64,000 nucleotides of DNA from the NCBI GenBank assembly GCA_030248135.1, contig JASANC010000231.1:26503-90502 (forward strand), given 5' to 3'. The position numbers were made by a program, and so were the translations under genes. The stretch's first letter is position 1. Every line of letters starts with the position of its first letter. Below, piece after piece: positions 49,101-59,700 of the stretch. Under the pieces are notes generated by a model. That model was not told the DNA's origin. It saw only the letters and a program-made list of their open reading frames with translations, and did no database searches. Source of the DNA: Theristus sp. LFF4_11 (lineage: Eukaryota > Nematoda > Chromadorea > Monhysterida > Xyalidae).

Positions 49101-51715
49101 AAGAAAATATGATGACGAAATTGACCACTGATGTTGGAAAGAACTGTTATCATAGTCCGTGGTAATGAGGCTAAAAATTATCTTTCCCCAAAATTGTAAC
49201 TCTAAATTGTGGATTTATTTAGCAAACGTGTCTCGGACTAACGTGACAAAAAGAGGGTCATTTTATTTAAACGATTGAGCACCCGTTTGTCGATTTAGAG
49301 TACAGGCACTATATTTTCAGTTTGGTGTGACTGATTTTCGACAAAGCATTCACCATTTGTTTCACGGGAAGAAATCGGCTGCGAAAAAGGGTTTAAAGTC
49401 TTTTTGGTAAAATTGCTGTGAACGACAAGCGCATGTTTTGTGGCACATGACGGCATTTCAGTTAGTACACGTTTAAAACCGCCAAGGGGGGATGGCCAAT
49501 CATAGTCCGTGGCATAGCTGATTGACCATAACTAGCTGATTGAGTGTCTGGCTGGCTACAAAAAAAAAGAAACATGCCGATTGATCGCACTCCCACAAGC
49601 TTTACGATGAGAACAACAATTTTTTAACTCGATTTTTTGTCCAACCACCGCACCAACCGATTAAACGACGACACCGTGACCAGCGCATTGACCAGATTCA
49701 AGTTCGCCAGAATGTCATTTCTGACGTCTGGCGTTGCAGTGGCCGTCAACGCCATGAACGGAATCCGCTGGCCGCTGGAATTTTTGGGTAAACTCTGGCG
49801 GATTCGCCCAATTCGACGATAGGACTCGCGAAAATCGTGGCCCCACTGCGAGACGCAGTGGGCCTCGTCAACCGCGATCAGGCAGAGATCTGCGCGGGAA
49901 AATGCAAACTTTAAATTTTTTAAAGTCAAAACGATCCACCAAAGCACGTCGGCTGGCGTTTTAAGCGGCATTCATGAAACAATATTTTGTGACGCGTAGC
50001 TGTGTTAAAACAAAGCTACGCGGTCACTAAATACTGCTTCATGAATGCATCTTTATGAGCGTCATGACTGTTTGGCAAAAAACTGAATGAAAAGCATTCA
50101 ATTCCACCAATTACATGTTTTTATGATATAATTATAAGTTCCACCAAAACATAAGTATTTTTCTAATTATTTGTTTTGAAGTCAGACGAAATCAACACAC
50201 TCTCTCACTCTCACTCACTCTTTATTCTTGAAATCAGCTCCAGGCCATAGTCGCCGGTGGCAAACTCGGGCGTCACGTAGATGACACGGCAGTCGCCGCT
50301 TGAAAATAAAAAAAAGTGATTGGTTGGTTGGTTGGTTGATAATGGTGCTTGGTGGACATTTAACTCTCTATTTTGCACAGGCGTAGCCATTGGATAGAAT
50401 TAGCTGAAAGGGAGAATCCAGCCAAAATTTTAGAATGTTTTATTTAACTCTCGTTTTTTTAATTTTCCTTCAAAGTTACACCCTTACACTATCACTCTGC
50501 GTTACATCCACAATTATAATTTCTACCTTTCAATCGACGAAAGCGCGTTGTCCTTGTGCTGCTGTGACGAACCGAGGAACGTCGCGCAAATGCCCATGGT
50601 GCTTCAATTGAAAGAGAGCGCAGATTTCGAAAATTTGTGAAATAATTGTGATGCAATGTGTACAGTCTAACTCTAAAACATATGCAACTCGCTGATTGGT
50701 TGGTTTGGTGGTCACGTGATGCATGCATTCTGTGCAAACCGAACTCCGGCGAGCTCAGCAATTCATGCATCAACCAATCAGCTAGTTGCATATGTTATTG
50801 AGTTATACTGTATTTATTATTTTTATTTACAAACAAACTGACTCACTTCAACTTCTCCACTTGATCCTCCATCAGTGAGATCAATGGTGAAATGACGACC
50901 GTGCATTGCCTTGTGAAAACGGCCGGAAACTGGTAGCAGACGCTTTTGCCAGAACCTGAACGCAATTAATTCTTGGTGATAAAAAATGTTGAATATTGAT
51001 GCCGTTGGAAATTGTTTTCTTGAAGTGTTTGTTTGCATTCAATCAATGAATCGGAATTCACACCTGTAGCCATCACCACCAGCTGATCCCTGCCGTCTCG
51101 TATTGCGGCACGAATGATACCCCACTGCTTTCTGAAAGTGGAAAAACTTTCCCGATAATGATATTCCGACTGATTGGTTGCAGTTCAAATTTTGACCCAA
51201 TGATTGGCCCCCAGGCCCCAGCATGCCTCATTTCAACCTAAAATTGTCAAACTCACAGATTTGTGGTCTTCATCGTAGATAGCACCATTAAACGATTGTC
51301 AAAGCGGCAATTGCGGTATCCAATTCAAATGCAGCCAATCAGCTGGTAGCATCATTGCACAATGCTCTGTTACTGATTGAGAATGGCGAAAAAAAAGACA
51401 CCAACAAAAACAAAACGAACGCTCTGAACGCCGGATAGCCGAACGACTCTTTCAGACAGGCGAGTTCGGTTGCGCCCGGTTCGGCGTCATGCTGATGAGC
51501 GGATTCCGCGACACCGCCCGAACTGCCCTTTGCACTTTCGCTGGAACACTGCGGCATCTGAAGTCAATGTGAACAAAAGCATTTGACCAGGTAATGTTGG
51601 TTTGCAAACTTGTTTTCCTCAGGGCAACTGGCTGACACGACACGGAACAAATGCAAGCGCCTCGTTTTACCGTCGCCAAAATGTCGTCCATGACGTCATC
51701 GTCCCAGTCGTCCAT
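43151..51715 (-). CDS. WRN: WRN-type RecQ DNA helicase lacking the exonuclease domain
   Basis: 3'-5' DNA helicase for repair, replication restart and unusual DNA structures, in the nucleus. Exons: 51715-51671, 51557-51421, 51131-51064, 50955-50847, 50601-50527, 50298-50219, 49889-49658, 48885-48713, 48385-48221, 47779-47668, 47557-47456, 47150-47067, 46938-46842, 46539-46486, 46376-46289, 46079-45986, 45625-45517, 45122-44880, 44314-44225, 43903-43738, 43464-43151; 2637 nt, 878 aa, phases close. Motifs: Walker [27 protein letters not shown], Walker [46 protein letters not shown], the RQC zinc site [10 protein letters not shown], the winged helix, an HRDC domain (44880-45122), an HTH_40-like segment ([12 protein letters not shown]) and the end KRVLPNWM. 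The protein starts with [15 protein letters not shown] and has no room for the RNaseD-like exonuclease of vertebrate WRN. Confidence 0.92.
43498..43693. mobile_element. MITE, family M1 (long form), copy 2
   Basis: ACAGTCGAACTCTAAATTAT at the left and its complement TTACAGTTCGACTGTA at the right. It makes up about 70 percent of the last WRN-like intron (43465-43737). Confidence 0.85.
44447..44640. repeat. Dispersed repeat D, copy 2
   Basis: Second copy of the repeat at 39694-39870, with an extra ~15 bp near GGATAACTCTGTCAA. It lies in a WRN-like intron. Confidence 0.75.
49203..49490. repeat. Dispersed repeat, copy 2 (inverted relative to 3.5 kb)
   Basis: Reverse complement of 3517-3745, with extra sequence near its right part. 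It lies in a WRN-like intron (48886-49657). Confidence 0.7.
49962..50055. mobile_element. MITE, family M2, copy 4
   Basis: Left TAAGCGGCATTCATGAAACA, right the complement of AAAGATGCATTCATGAAGCA, core ACGCGTAGCTGTG and CTACGCGGTCAC. It lies in WRN-like intron 6. Confidence 0.85.
50661..50813. mobile_element. MITE, family M1 (CAGTCTAACTC form), copy 2
   Basis: TACAGTCTAACTCTAAAACA at the left; complement of TACAGTATAACTCAATAACA at the right. Inside are GCTGATTGGTTGG and CCAATCAGCTAG. It lies in WRN-like intron 4. Confidence 0.85.
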
Positions 51716-51769
51716 CGTTCTAGTAGTATATATGGATGACTTCGCGCGTATTTTTCAAATCACTATTGA

Positions 51770-52560
51770 CAGCTCACTTAATCCGGGTGGTGTGTGGATG
51801 ACTTCCCGCGTATTTTTCAAACCATGCTCACTTAATCCACGTGGTGTCTGGATGACTTCACGCGTATTTGTGTTCAGTTCGGGTGGTGTGTGGACGACCA
51901 CACGCGTATGACAGCTCACTTAATCCGGGTGCTGTGTGGATGACCACACGCGTATGACAGCTCACTTAATCCGGGTGGTGTGTGGATGACTTCACGCGTA
52001 TTTTTCAAACCATGCTCACTTAATCCACGTGGTGTCTGGATGACTTCGCGCGTATTTCTGTAGTGCCCGTGTATTTTTGCAAAAGCTGTGTTTGGTGGGG
52101 GTGCCGGTATATGCGTTTCAGGTGCGAACGCAGTTTGAATGTCACACGCTCACTTAATCCACGTGGTGTCTGGATGACTTCGCGCGTATTTCTGTATTTT
52201 TGTGTTTGTTAGTGTTTGGTGGGGGTGCCGGTACATGTGTTTCAGGTGTGAACACAGTTTGAATGTCACACGCTCACTTAATCCACGTGGTGTCTGGATG
52301 ACTTCGCGCGTATTTCTGTATTTTTGCAAAAGCTGTGTTTGGTGGGGGTGCCGGTATATGCGTTTCAGGTGTGAACACAGTTTGAATGTCACACGCTCAC
52401 TTAATCCACGTGGTGTCTGGATGACTTCGCGCGTATTTCTGTATTTTTGTTTGTTAGTGTTTGGTGGGGGTGCCGGTATATGCGTTTCAGGTGCGAACAC
52501 AGTTTGAATGTCACATGCTCACTTAATCCACGTGCTGTCTGGATGACTTCACGCGTATTT
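51770..52560. repeat. Tandem satellite upstream of the WRN-like gene
   Basis: Two unit sizes share CTCACTTAATCC...GTGGTGT-TGGATGACTTC-CGCGTATTT. Short units of about 50 bp fill 51770-52060. Longer units of about 115-130 bp (52060-52560) add GTGTTTGGTGGGGGTGCCGG and GTTTGAATGTCACACGC. The array begins about 55 bp upstream of the start codon of the WRN-like gene, so it overlaps its likely promoter. Confidence 0.9.
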
Positions 52561-52737
52561 GTGAAACAACGCGCAGTGTATTTTTGACCGGTTATGTTGT
52601 ATGAAATTTTCTGTTTTTTTGTGCAATCATTGATTTTTATGTACTCGCCGATTCGTTTGCAGTGTTGTTGTTGTTGGAGCACAGAGACAAAAATAACCAT
52701 ACAACAAAAAATCAGTGCTTAAAAGGCAAAAATCTTT

Positions 52738-53467
52738 TTATTTGTTGGAGCATGCAGTATTCTTTTTGTGCTTCTCCATACAACCGCGTCGTGCGAATGT
52801 CGCGCCACATCTCGAGCACGTGAATTTTTCTCCTTGGTGAGCAGATCGCACGTGCCTGAGTTTTTTTTACGTGAGTATAATCTTGAGCAGCGACTCAATA
52901 ATGAAAAATAATAATCTTACTCAGCCGTTTTGAACGGCGACTGAAATGTCTTGCCGCAGTGGCAGCATCTTTTCTGATCAACGTTCTCATGCTCCGCGTG
53001 ATCTCGGTTCATATGCCAGCTCAGGAATCGCACTGACTCGAATTTCGAACTGCACAACACGCAGTGAAACTGGAAATCGAATACCATTTTTTATGAGTCA
53101 ATTTACCTCAAGTCAATCAAATTTTACATTTAGAAAAATTATACCGTATTACCTCTATTAAACCCCCCCCAAAATTAAACCCCCCCCCCCCCAAAATAAA
53201 CCCCCACCCCCAGAAGTCGCTGAAGAAATAAACCCCCATGGGGTTTTATTAGAGGTAATACGGTACGTAGCCAACCTTTCGTTTCAGCTGCCGAAACTCG
53301 TCGACTGCTTCGGCGTGCTCTTTTTCGATTTTTTCCGGAAAATCAGCCCATCCAACATACCACAGCAACAGGTAATTTGATTTGCCGTTGATCGTTCGTT
53401 CTCCGACTATGCGGAGAAATTCGTCTTCCGTTTCAAACGTTGGTCGCTCAATGACCCGTGTCATCAT
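52738..53467 (-). CDS. Chromodomain plus C2H2 zinc-finger protein
   Basis: Three exons, 53467-53276, 53069-52921 and 52855-52738, join in phase to 459 nt (152 aa). The N-terminal part is chromodomain-like: FLRIVGERTINGKSNYLLLW, then YVGWADFP and an acidic/basic helix. Three fingers follow: CVLCSSKFESVRFLSWHMNRDH (C2H2; seen as CVLC...HMNRDH), CCHCGKTFQ...HVRSAH across the second splice, and CSRCGATFARRGCMEKHKK, which ends in a Cys instead of the last His. A small nuclear DNA- or chromatin-binding protein is likely. A poly-C MITE sits in intron 1. It lies head-to-head with the virus-like region; whether it belongs to that element or to the host is open. Chromodomains also end Polinton integrases, but no integrase core is here. 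Confidence 0.65.
53142..53265. mobile_element. Poly-C MITE, family M3, short copy
   Basis: Same ends (TACCGTATTACCTCTATTAA) and internal AGAAGTCGCTGAAGAAATAA as 25822-26272, but only 124 bp. It starts 10 bp past the exon 1 donor of the chromodomain gene. Confidence 0.9.
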
Positions 53468-53635
53468 GACCTGTTGACGTGTAATAAAAAAGAAGTATAA
53501 GAATTGAAAAAAAACAGAATGGCACGTGTTGATGTGTGCGCGTGTATTTATAACATTCTGGGTCGAATGGTTAAAAAAAGAGTTTAGCTGGGAGTAGTTT
53601 AACTATAAGCTTTTACAATTCGTGGTCTGCTCATC

Positions 53636-53825
53636 CTGTTGATTTGCGTGCAAAGTCCCGTCTTCAGTTTTTGTGCCCGTTCCAATGATTTGAGTGCAAA
53701 GTCCCGTCTTCATTTTTTGTACCCGTTTCATCGATTTGAGTGCAAAGTCCCGTCTTTATTCTTTTGTAAGCGTTCTGATGATTTACATGCAAAGACCTGC
53801 CCCCTTGTTCTTTTGTACCAATCCT
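53636..53825. repeat. Tandem repeat, about 58-bp unit, 3-4 copies
   Basis: Units of GATTTGAGTGCAAAGTCCCG-TCTTCATTTTTTGTACCCGT with changes. Between the two divergent genes at 53467 and 54507. Confidence 0.85.
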
Positions 53826-54002
53826 CGCACGTGATATTCATTTTGTATTAGTTTTATTTTATACTCACGTTAGACTCAGGTAAGATTACTTCTCATGGTA
53901 CGGCAGCGTTGTTTTCACAGTGAAACCGTTAAGGCTAACGTATATTCATTCATCTCACTGTGCGTTTTTCATGTTTACATGTCTACTGATAAATACGGTG
54001 TC

Positions 54003-54365
54003 GCTTCTGTTTTGATGTTCAGAAATCAGTAAGACTCACCTGCCACATGCGGATTAAAATTTTTTGTTTGGGCATTCATACAGTTCAGTTTGTGCTTGTC
54101 AATTCTGTTTTGATGTTCAGAAATCAGTAAGCCTCACCTGCCACATGCCCCGTTGAAATTTTTGTTTGCGGCATTCACACATTTCATATTGCGCTTGCGC
54201 TTGTCTAGTGTCAAAGACAATGTTGAGAAATCAGTAAGCCTCTTTTACATAAAATAATTTTGGTGCCAGGTTCGGATTGAAATTTTTGTTTGGGCATTCA
54301 TACAGTTCAGTTTGCGCTTGTCAATTCTGTTTTGATGTTCAGAAATCGGTAAGCCTCTTTTACGC
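54003..54365. repeat. Tandem repeat, about 110-bp unit, three copies
   Basis: Units contain TTCTGTTTTGATGTTCAGAA, ATCAGTAAGCCTC, GAAATTTTTGTTTGGGCATT and CAGTTTGCGCTTGTCAATTC. The array lies just upstream of the first gene of the virus-like region and may hold promoter elements or an element end. Confidence 0.85.
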
Positions 54366-54506
54366 GATTAAGCTGCTGCATTCGGGTTTGAAAACGTATT
54401 TATTGGGGTTGTTTGACGCTGACCAGCATTTCAGTTTTGCGTTTCTCTGTTTTCATGCTCGCTTCTCTACCTGTTTTAAGTTCGTACGTTTGAATCAGAA
54501 ATCAAA

Positions 54507-55198
54507 ATGGCAGATCTCCCCGAAACGCAGCCCCAAGATATGATGTACTACTGCGGTGGTGAATTTGAAGAGATTGCTCAAGAAGAAATGAGAAAAGAAA
54601 GTCTCTTCAAAGAAGCCGCTGAACACAAGCGAGTCACTGAGCTCAAGCAGTACAGCATGAGTCAACCTGTGATGATCGACGACGATCTCGGTGTGCGTTG
54701 GTAAGCAATGCAGCAAAAGGCTATCTTTCATTATTCTAGACCAATGCCATTCTCACACAGGACCATGTCGGATCGCCCCACGGTGCTTCGTTTGGGTCAT
54801 TACGTACCTGTGATGCGCAATGGGAATACTGAATGGAAAACTGATGTTAACGCAAAGTAAGATTCAAAAAAAATGTTAAAATATAATTAACTATGCGACA
54901 TATATTCTTTGTTTACAGGTCTTCTATCCCACTGACCACAACTCAGTACCACACGTTCATTTCAAAAATTCCCGAAATCAACCACCAGTTTGCTGAAACG
55001 CTCAAAAACGAAAAGGAGCGTCGCGATCGTGTTGAGGCTGAACGGCTGCTTGAGCAGGAACAACGCAAGAAAGTCGAGCAGCCTCAGCAGCAGGCAGCAC
55101 AGGCGCAGTATCACCGTGCTGGTGTGAAAAAGTTTCATGGAAGTTATGGTGGAAACAACAACTACGGAAGCGGAGCAAAGTTTTCTCGCGGATACTGA
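54507..55198 (+). CDS. Virus-like region, possible PC4-like ssDNA-binding protein
   Basis: Exons 54507-54700, 54761-54856, 54919-55198 join in phase (570 nt, 189 aa). Start is the ATG of MADLPETQPQ. The acidic N-terminus is followed by a segment with the order of a PC4/p15 fold: strands TVLRLGHYVPVM and TEWKTDVNAK, then IPLTTTQYHTFISKIPEIN, comparable to the 'GISL...QW..L' end of PC4. A charged Glu/Arg/Gln coiled stretch follows, then a Gly/Asn/Tyr-rich tail. PC4-like proteins bind single-stranded DNA. The homology is by pattern only; motif residues are not strongly kept. Two short introns (60 and 62 nt), both phase 2. Confidence 0.55.
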
Positions 55199-55528
55199 TA
55201 AAACACTGCATTGCATTTTAATCTTAATCGCAACGTTCTTTGCTGATTGTTTTTATTCATTCCTTCCAGTTTAAATTCTTTTCAGTTCAAGTTTAAATTC
55301 TGTTTCGCTATTTGTTGCAGTTTTGCTTTAATGTAATGTGCTTTTTGATTTAAGCATTATCTCCAATATATTGTGCTTATTTCCAATGTTTCTTTCGCAT
55401 TGTGTCTCTCACCATTTGCGCACGCTCTGCGTTGCTCGTTCTATTGTGCGATTGCTCGCGCTATTTTTAACTTGAACATTATCAATGAATTTGTGTAATG
55501 TTTGAATAAAATTTAGGTTTAAAGAGAC

Positions 55529-56702
55529 ATGAGTGAATACGAAAGTGATTCATCAGCTGATAACGGCGAAGAGCAACAATTGTGGCAAATTGCAACAAAA
55601 AGGCTGGCTGAAGAAAACGAGAGGTAAATTAATGTTTTAAATTCTCCCATGGGTGCAACTATGTTCCTAATAAAAACAACTTTTCAGACGTCGACCGCAA
55701 CCTGTGCAAAACATGGAAGGAGACATGACGACTCAAATATGGCAGTTGACAACTGGCGCCGAAAACGTTGTACGTGAACTGCCACTAACATCGACGACAA
55801 AGAAGCAGGTCGACACTGTACTCAAAAAACTCGTGACTCAATACGGCATGCACAACCTGATATTTGCGTATAAACTCTGCCAAGAAATCTTGAATACGCT
55901 GCAAATTACTGGCATTGACGCATATCAACTGCTGAGCAGCAAGCAAATGATTGACAGGTAAAGTTTTGAATGTTTTTAAGGTTAAGTCGTTTAGAATAGT
56001 AACCTTGTTTGTGTATTAAGCATGGCAAACATGAACCAAGCCTGCTTTGAAATACTGGCGGACGGTGCAAACAGCTCCGATGTGGTTGATATTGCTGAGT
56101 TGTTGGAAAAATATGCCAGCATGAAAGCGAACAATCAACGCAAACGCAATCGCGCTGGTGATGATAACGATGCCCTAGGAGCAAATAAACGACCAGGTGA
56201 TGTGGGCTACGGAGAAAATTATGATGGTTTAGAGCAAGACGATACAGATATGCTGCAGTTTATTCAAGATAACTCGTACATTTTCACTGAATCTGAATGG
56301 TGGTCTAAAAACAAAGTTTTGTTAGTGTACAATTTACCTGTACTGTACAAAAAAGTGGATTTTAAATTGATTAACGAAACTGTGCACATGTTATTTAAAA
56401 AGTATGGAACCAGACTGATGCGCATTCAGATCAGAGGAGGGTGTATAGTTAAAGACGATGAAACTGATGATGTTTTTTATTTGTATCCGAGTGTAAACAC
56501 AACTCTAGATGAAAATCAATATTTTTATCCGGTGTTTATTGATCGCTTGAAAGAATCAAAAGAAATGATAAGAAATAGCTTGGAAGATTTTCAGGAAGTC
56601 GAATTTCTGCAAAAAATCCGTGATCGAATCGCATCGACCAGTAATCAGACATCGTCAGTGCTATCGAATATTGAATTTTATTGTATAATGTCACGTACAT
56701 AA
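55529..56702 (+). CDS. Virus-like region, unknown protein or N-terminal part of the polymerase
   Basis: Exons 55529-55623, 55688-55957, 56021-56702, in phase, with stop at 56700-56702 (1047 nt, 348 aa) if read alone. The start has an acidic N-terminus. A helical, hydrophilic middle (KKQVDTVLKKLVTQYGMHNL) leads to a basic patch (NNQRKRNRAG), an acidic linker and an alpha/beta-looking C-terminal part (KVLLVYNLPVLYKKVDFKL). No family recognised. The next coding block opens only 22 nt after the stop, behind an acceptor. A donor (GTATAA) at about 56683 would keep phase, so this may be the N-terminal region of the polymerase gene instead of a separate gene. Introns 64 and 63 nt, both phase 2. Confidence 0.5.
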
Positions 56703-56724
56703 CTTTATTAAAACTGTTTTTTAG

Positions 56725-59700
56725 CTCGGAAATCATCTATTAAAACATTTGCTTCTGTTGTCCGTTCGCGAAAACATGCAAATCGTTCACTATTATCGTT
56801 ATTCTGCTGCTTATTCTATTCAACTGTAACCGATAATTGTTTGCTTAAATTAATTAAAGAAGAAATGGAAAAATGTTCGTTTCTACCAGATTTTGAATTG
56901 AATGACTGTAATATTAATGAAATTACTAAAATCGCATCTGTATTCCAATTGTCTGTTTGGATATTCGATAAAAAGACAAAAACGATAAAAAATTCTGTGG
57001 ATTTCTTCTCACCGAATCGAGCAGTTCAAATACAATACAACGAAAAAACTAAACTATTCGAACTAATTCAGCGTGTCGATACTTACTTTGCGGTACATCG
57101 TTGTTGTTTCTGCTTTGAACAATTTGCTTTCAAGCAAGGATTACATAAACACTATTTGAGATGTGCCGGTAAAAAGCATTTTGAAAAAACTGGTTTACGA
57201 CTACCGCCTCAGGAGACAGAAATCGTTAACGAAACCGGTCCTTGGCTGCCGAAACAAACTGTTTTTGACAAAGTCAGATCATGCGGAATCGATTTAACAC
57301 AGGAGAAAGAGCAAGAAATGATGAGAACTCTGTTTTGTTGCATCGACAGCGAATCATATTTGCAAAAGTTGAGCGAAGGAGATGCTGAGAGAATGAAAAC
57401 GGAAAAGTCTGTTGTTGTCGAAACACATGAAATGTGTTTTTTAGTGGTTTCGGATAACATTCGGCCGTACGAGAATGGAAAACCTCAAGTCAATGTCTTC
57501 TATCCAAAACATGAGCACGATCGGTTGTGGATATCGGATTGTATTGAGCTTTTGATAACTATCAGTGAAGAGGCAAAAGATATCTACATGGAAAAAGTGA
57601 AATGGTTATTTGATTTATTGGCCGAACGACAGAGTATGGCTAAATTGCAGAATAAACAGGGTTGGTACTTTAAATTGGAAGCTGCTGAAAAAGCTCTCGG
57701 CCGATACTACAGTGTCCTACCAGTCTATACGTGGAACGGGAGCAAGTACGACATCGCTCAATTTCGAAATGCTGGTTTTTTGGCTGTACTAAATACAATG
57801 AATGGACCTATTCGAGCGGTCAAAAAAGGCAACCGATATCTGTCTCTGAGTTCCCAAAATTTATGCTTCTACGATATCATGCTTGTTACAGGTAGGTGGT
57901 CTTACCACTTAGTTAATTTTGTATACACGTGTGCACAATTTTATTCGTTCAGGCACTCGACTTTCTTATTCTGCGTACCTGTCAAAATTCGGATCTCAAA
58001 GTGATCACTATAAAGCATCATTTCCGTATGCTGCTGTGCGAAAATTTCAAAACTTCAAGGATTCGATACCGAGCTACGCAGCGTTCAACGATAGTTTAAA
58101 ACTGACAAATAGTTTGGATTATGATTTCCAGCGATACACATCAGCCCTTGAAATGTACAATGGAAATTCAAAGTCAGCTTTGCTGGCTTGCGGGTTTGAC
58201 AGTATTCCAGACAACGGCTTTAGGAAATACATAGAATTGCGAAAGTTTTGGACAAGCCACGGGCTCACAAGTTTGCTTGAAATTTTAAAACATTATTGTG
58301 TTCAAGACTGTCAACCTATGGTGGCAATGGTTGAAAACGTACTAAAAGTATACCGCGAAGAAAAAGTAGATCTAACATCGTATATGACAATATCGAGCAC
58401 GATGGCAAATGTAGCAAGTCGATGTGTCGCAGAACAGTCGGCTGTGCGAGTGATGCGATTCACCGGTCAATTTCGTGAGCTAGCAGAGTCATCAAAAGTT
58501 GGCGGCTGCTCTCAAGTAAGTGATAATATATTAATGATTTGTACACAATGGCAACGGCGTATCAATGGGTTCTGTTTAGGTGTATAAACGCTACGCGTCA
58601 GTTGGCGAAACACGTATAAAACCACATATTTTCAGCGATCAATCCGAACTCTGTCAATCTATTCAGTGTTTTGACCTAACGTGTAAGTTTCAGCAATAGT
58701 AAAACCAATGATTGCTTGTTTTGATTGATTTTTTGTTTAGCTTTGTATGCGTGGGGCGCAGCTCAACCGCAATATGTCGGTATATATGCGCAACGAGATC
58801 GAGACAATAATTATAGACCAGAACTGCTCGGTTGCAAACGAACAAGCTCAGGTGAGTAGTGATACAGTGCTAAGTCTGCCAATGGCAGACAATGATACAC
58901 TGCTAAGTCTGCCGTCCTACCAGTGGCAGACATGAAAGAGTCGCGGGGCGTCCTACCAGTGGCAGACGATGACATACTGCTAAGTCTGCCAATGGCAGAC
59001 GATCATACCGAGATAGGAATCGCGTCCTACCAGTGGCAGACGATGACACACTGCTAAGTATGCCGTCCTACCAGTGGCAGACGATGACATACTGCTAAGT
59101 CTGCCGTCCTACCAGTGGCAGACGATGACATACTGCTAAGTCTGCCAATGGCAGACGATGATACAGCGCTAAGTCTGCCGTCCTACCAGTGGCAGACGAT
59201 GACATACTGCTAAGTCTGCCAATGGCAGACGATGATACAGCGCTAAGTCTGCCGTCCTACCAGTGGCAGACGATGACATACTGCTAAGTCTGCCAATGGC
59301 AGACGATGATACAGCGCTAAGTCTGCCGTCCTACCAGTGGCAGACGATGACATACTGCTAAGTCTGCCAATGGCAGACGATGATACAGCGCTAAGTCTGC
59401 CGTCCTACCAGTGGCAGACGATGACATACTGCTAAGTCTGCCAATGGCAGACGATGACACACTGCTAAGTCTGCCGTCCTACCAGTGGCAGACGATGACA
59501 TACTGCTAAGTCTGCCAATGGCAGACGATGATACAGCGCTAAGTCTGCCGGCTTCGAATACGTGCAATACATCGACGGTTTTTCAGCATTGAGCTGGCTC
59601 GAATACGTGCGACGGGTTGACGACAGCGTTGTTTCTATTATACAGCATGCAGGTATGCATAAATAAATTGTGGACAAATGTTTCTCTTGTTTCTATATTT

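Noticed and set aside
52150..52507. Open frames of about 100 codons in both directions
   Set aside because: They translate the satellite array upstream of the WRN-like gene, and the residues repeat with the DNA unit.
58852..59555. CRISPR-like look of the regularly spaced repeats
   Set aside because: Units are contiguous with no unique spacers, lie in a eukaryotic gene between splice sites, and no cas genes are present.
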